In this document: piece by piece, positions 63,832 to 64,000 of the stretch
Position numbering within the stretch: the stretch's first letter is position 1
Layout: each line of letters starts with the position of its first letter
NCBI GenBank assembly: GCA_963695105.1
Contig: CAVOGC010000014.1
Coordinates: 1-64,000, forward strand
Direction: 5' to 3'
From: Competibacter sp963695105
Lineage (GTDB): Bacteria > Pseudomonadota > Gammaproteobacteria > Competibacterales > Competibacteraceae
DNA: 64,000 nt
Position numbers and translations under genes: made by a program
Notes under the pieces: generated by a model
Seen by the model: only the letters and a program-made list of their open reading frames with translations
The model's database searches: none
Told to the model about the DNA's origin: nothing

Positions 63832-64000
63832 GTGATTCGCCGTCGCGGGCGGCTGGTTTGTCTGCGGCACACCGGACAACCACCGCTCGGCGGGCGCCCA
63901 CGGATCAAGATTGACTCGTATATCGACTGGAAAAATGGCTGTTTCCCCATCGTTTCCCACCTGCCGCGCTGGCGGCCAGCCCCTGGCAAGCCGGAGATCG
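63832..64000 (+). CDS. Possible start of a gene running off the window, unrecognised
   Basis: From GTG at 63832 the frame stays open to the window end (56 codons), reading IRRRGRLVCLRHTGQPPLGG and IDSYIDWKNGCFPIVSHLPR. Amino-acid composition is protein-like, but no family is recognised and there is no clear ribosome binding site. The preceding 63541-63831 contains nothing I can support. Confidence 0.25.
   Translation, partial: MIRRRGRLVCLRHTGQPPLGGRPRIKIDSYIDWKNGCFPIVSHLPRWRPAPGKPEI

Overview
The window looks like chromosomal DNA of a GC-rich gammaproteobacterium. Supporting features are the rsmI/rnpB/yraN neighbourhood, an Rsd/AlgQ homologue, NhaR, a Can-type carbonic anhydrase and TsaB. 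The crotonyl-CoA carboxylase/reductase, GTP-type PEP carboxykinase and LDH-like malate dehydrogenase would fit a carbon-storing lineage such as Competibacteraceae, but that placement is inference. No rRNA, tRNA, CRISPR array or prophage was recognised. Many genes carry a single frameshift or stop, so either gene decay or assembly error is common here.

Bases 1-6300 are an accessory region. An intact-looking IS5-family element (18-bp inverted repeats, 9-bp target duplication) sits inside the 3' end of an IS982-family transposase. That older element in turn seems to have removed the start of a NYN-domain gene. Next comes a run of small cassette-like genes (NYN, Nudix-like, broken glyoxalase) separated by three attC-like sites, with no integrase in view. 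HicBA remnants, a PIN-domain toxin-antitoxin pair and a 316-bp direct duplication (hicA tail plus cupin 3' end) follow.

Bases 6300-28000 are mainly housekeeping: rnpB, rsmI (frameshifted), yraN, metH, a cstA / small Cys-Cys protein / ArsA-type ATPase operon, a polysaccharide deacetylase, an XRE regulator, a divergent transglutaminase / ATP-grasp / alpha-E peptide-modification locus, a DUF4258-DUF2283 pair, a fumarylacetoacetate-hydrolase family enzyme, a flavodoxin-fold oxidoreductase, and a thioesterase overlapping two membrane-linked GTPases.

Bases 28000-35600 are accessory again: an Uma2 remnant, a Phd/VapC module with a near-consensus promoter, a large AAA-BTAD regulator whose 3' tail is duplicated beyond a hicBA pair and an IS3 remnant, and two tandem putative zinc metallopeptidases.

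Bases 35700-51000 hold a radical SAM protein, Rsd, TsaB, a potassium-channel/TrkA protein translationally coupled to a small membrane protein, a GST, a DEAD-box helicase, an RND efflux pair, a thermonuclease with its membrane-protein neighbour, and a PolB-like exonuclease.

Bases 51300-64000 hold an SRPBCC protein and a short LOV photoreceptor, a class M sirtuin overlapping a macrodomain ADP-ribosylhydrolase, divergent nhaR and hpf, and a carbon block. That block runs carbonic anhydrase, crotonyl-CoA carboxylase/reductase fused to a CBS pair, MarR regulator, PEP carboxykinase (GTP) and malate dehydrogenase (with an in-frame stop). Carbonic anhydrase next to a reductive carboxylase, and PEPCK next to MDH, suggest a locus balancing C4 acids and acyl-CoA carboxylation.
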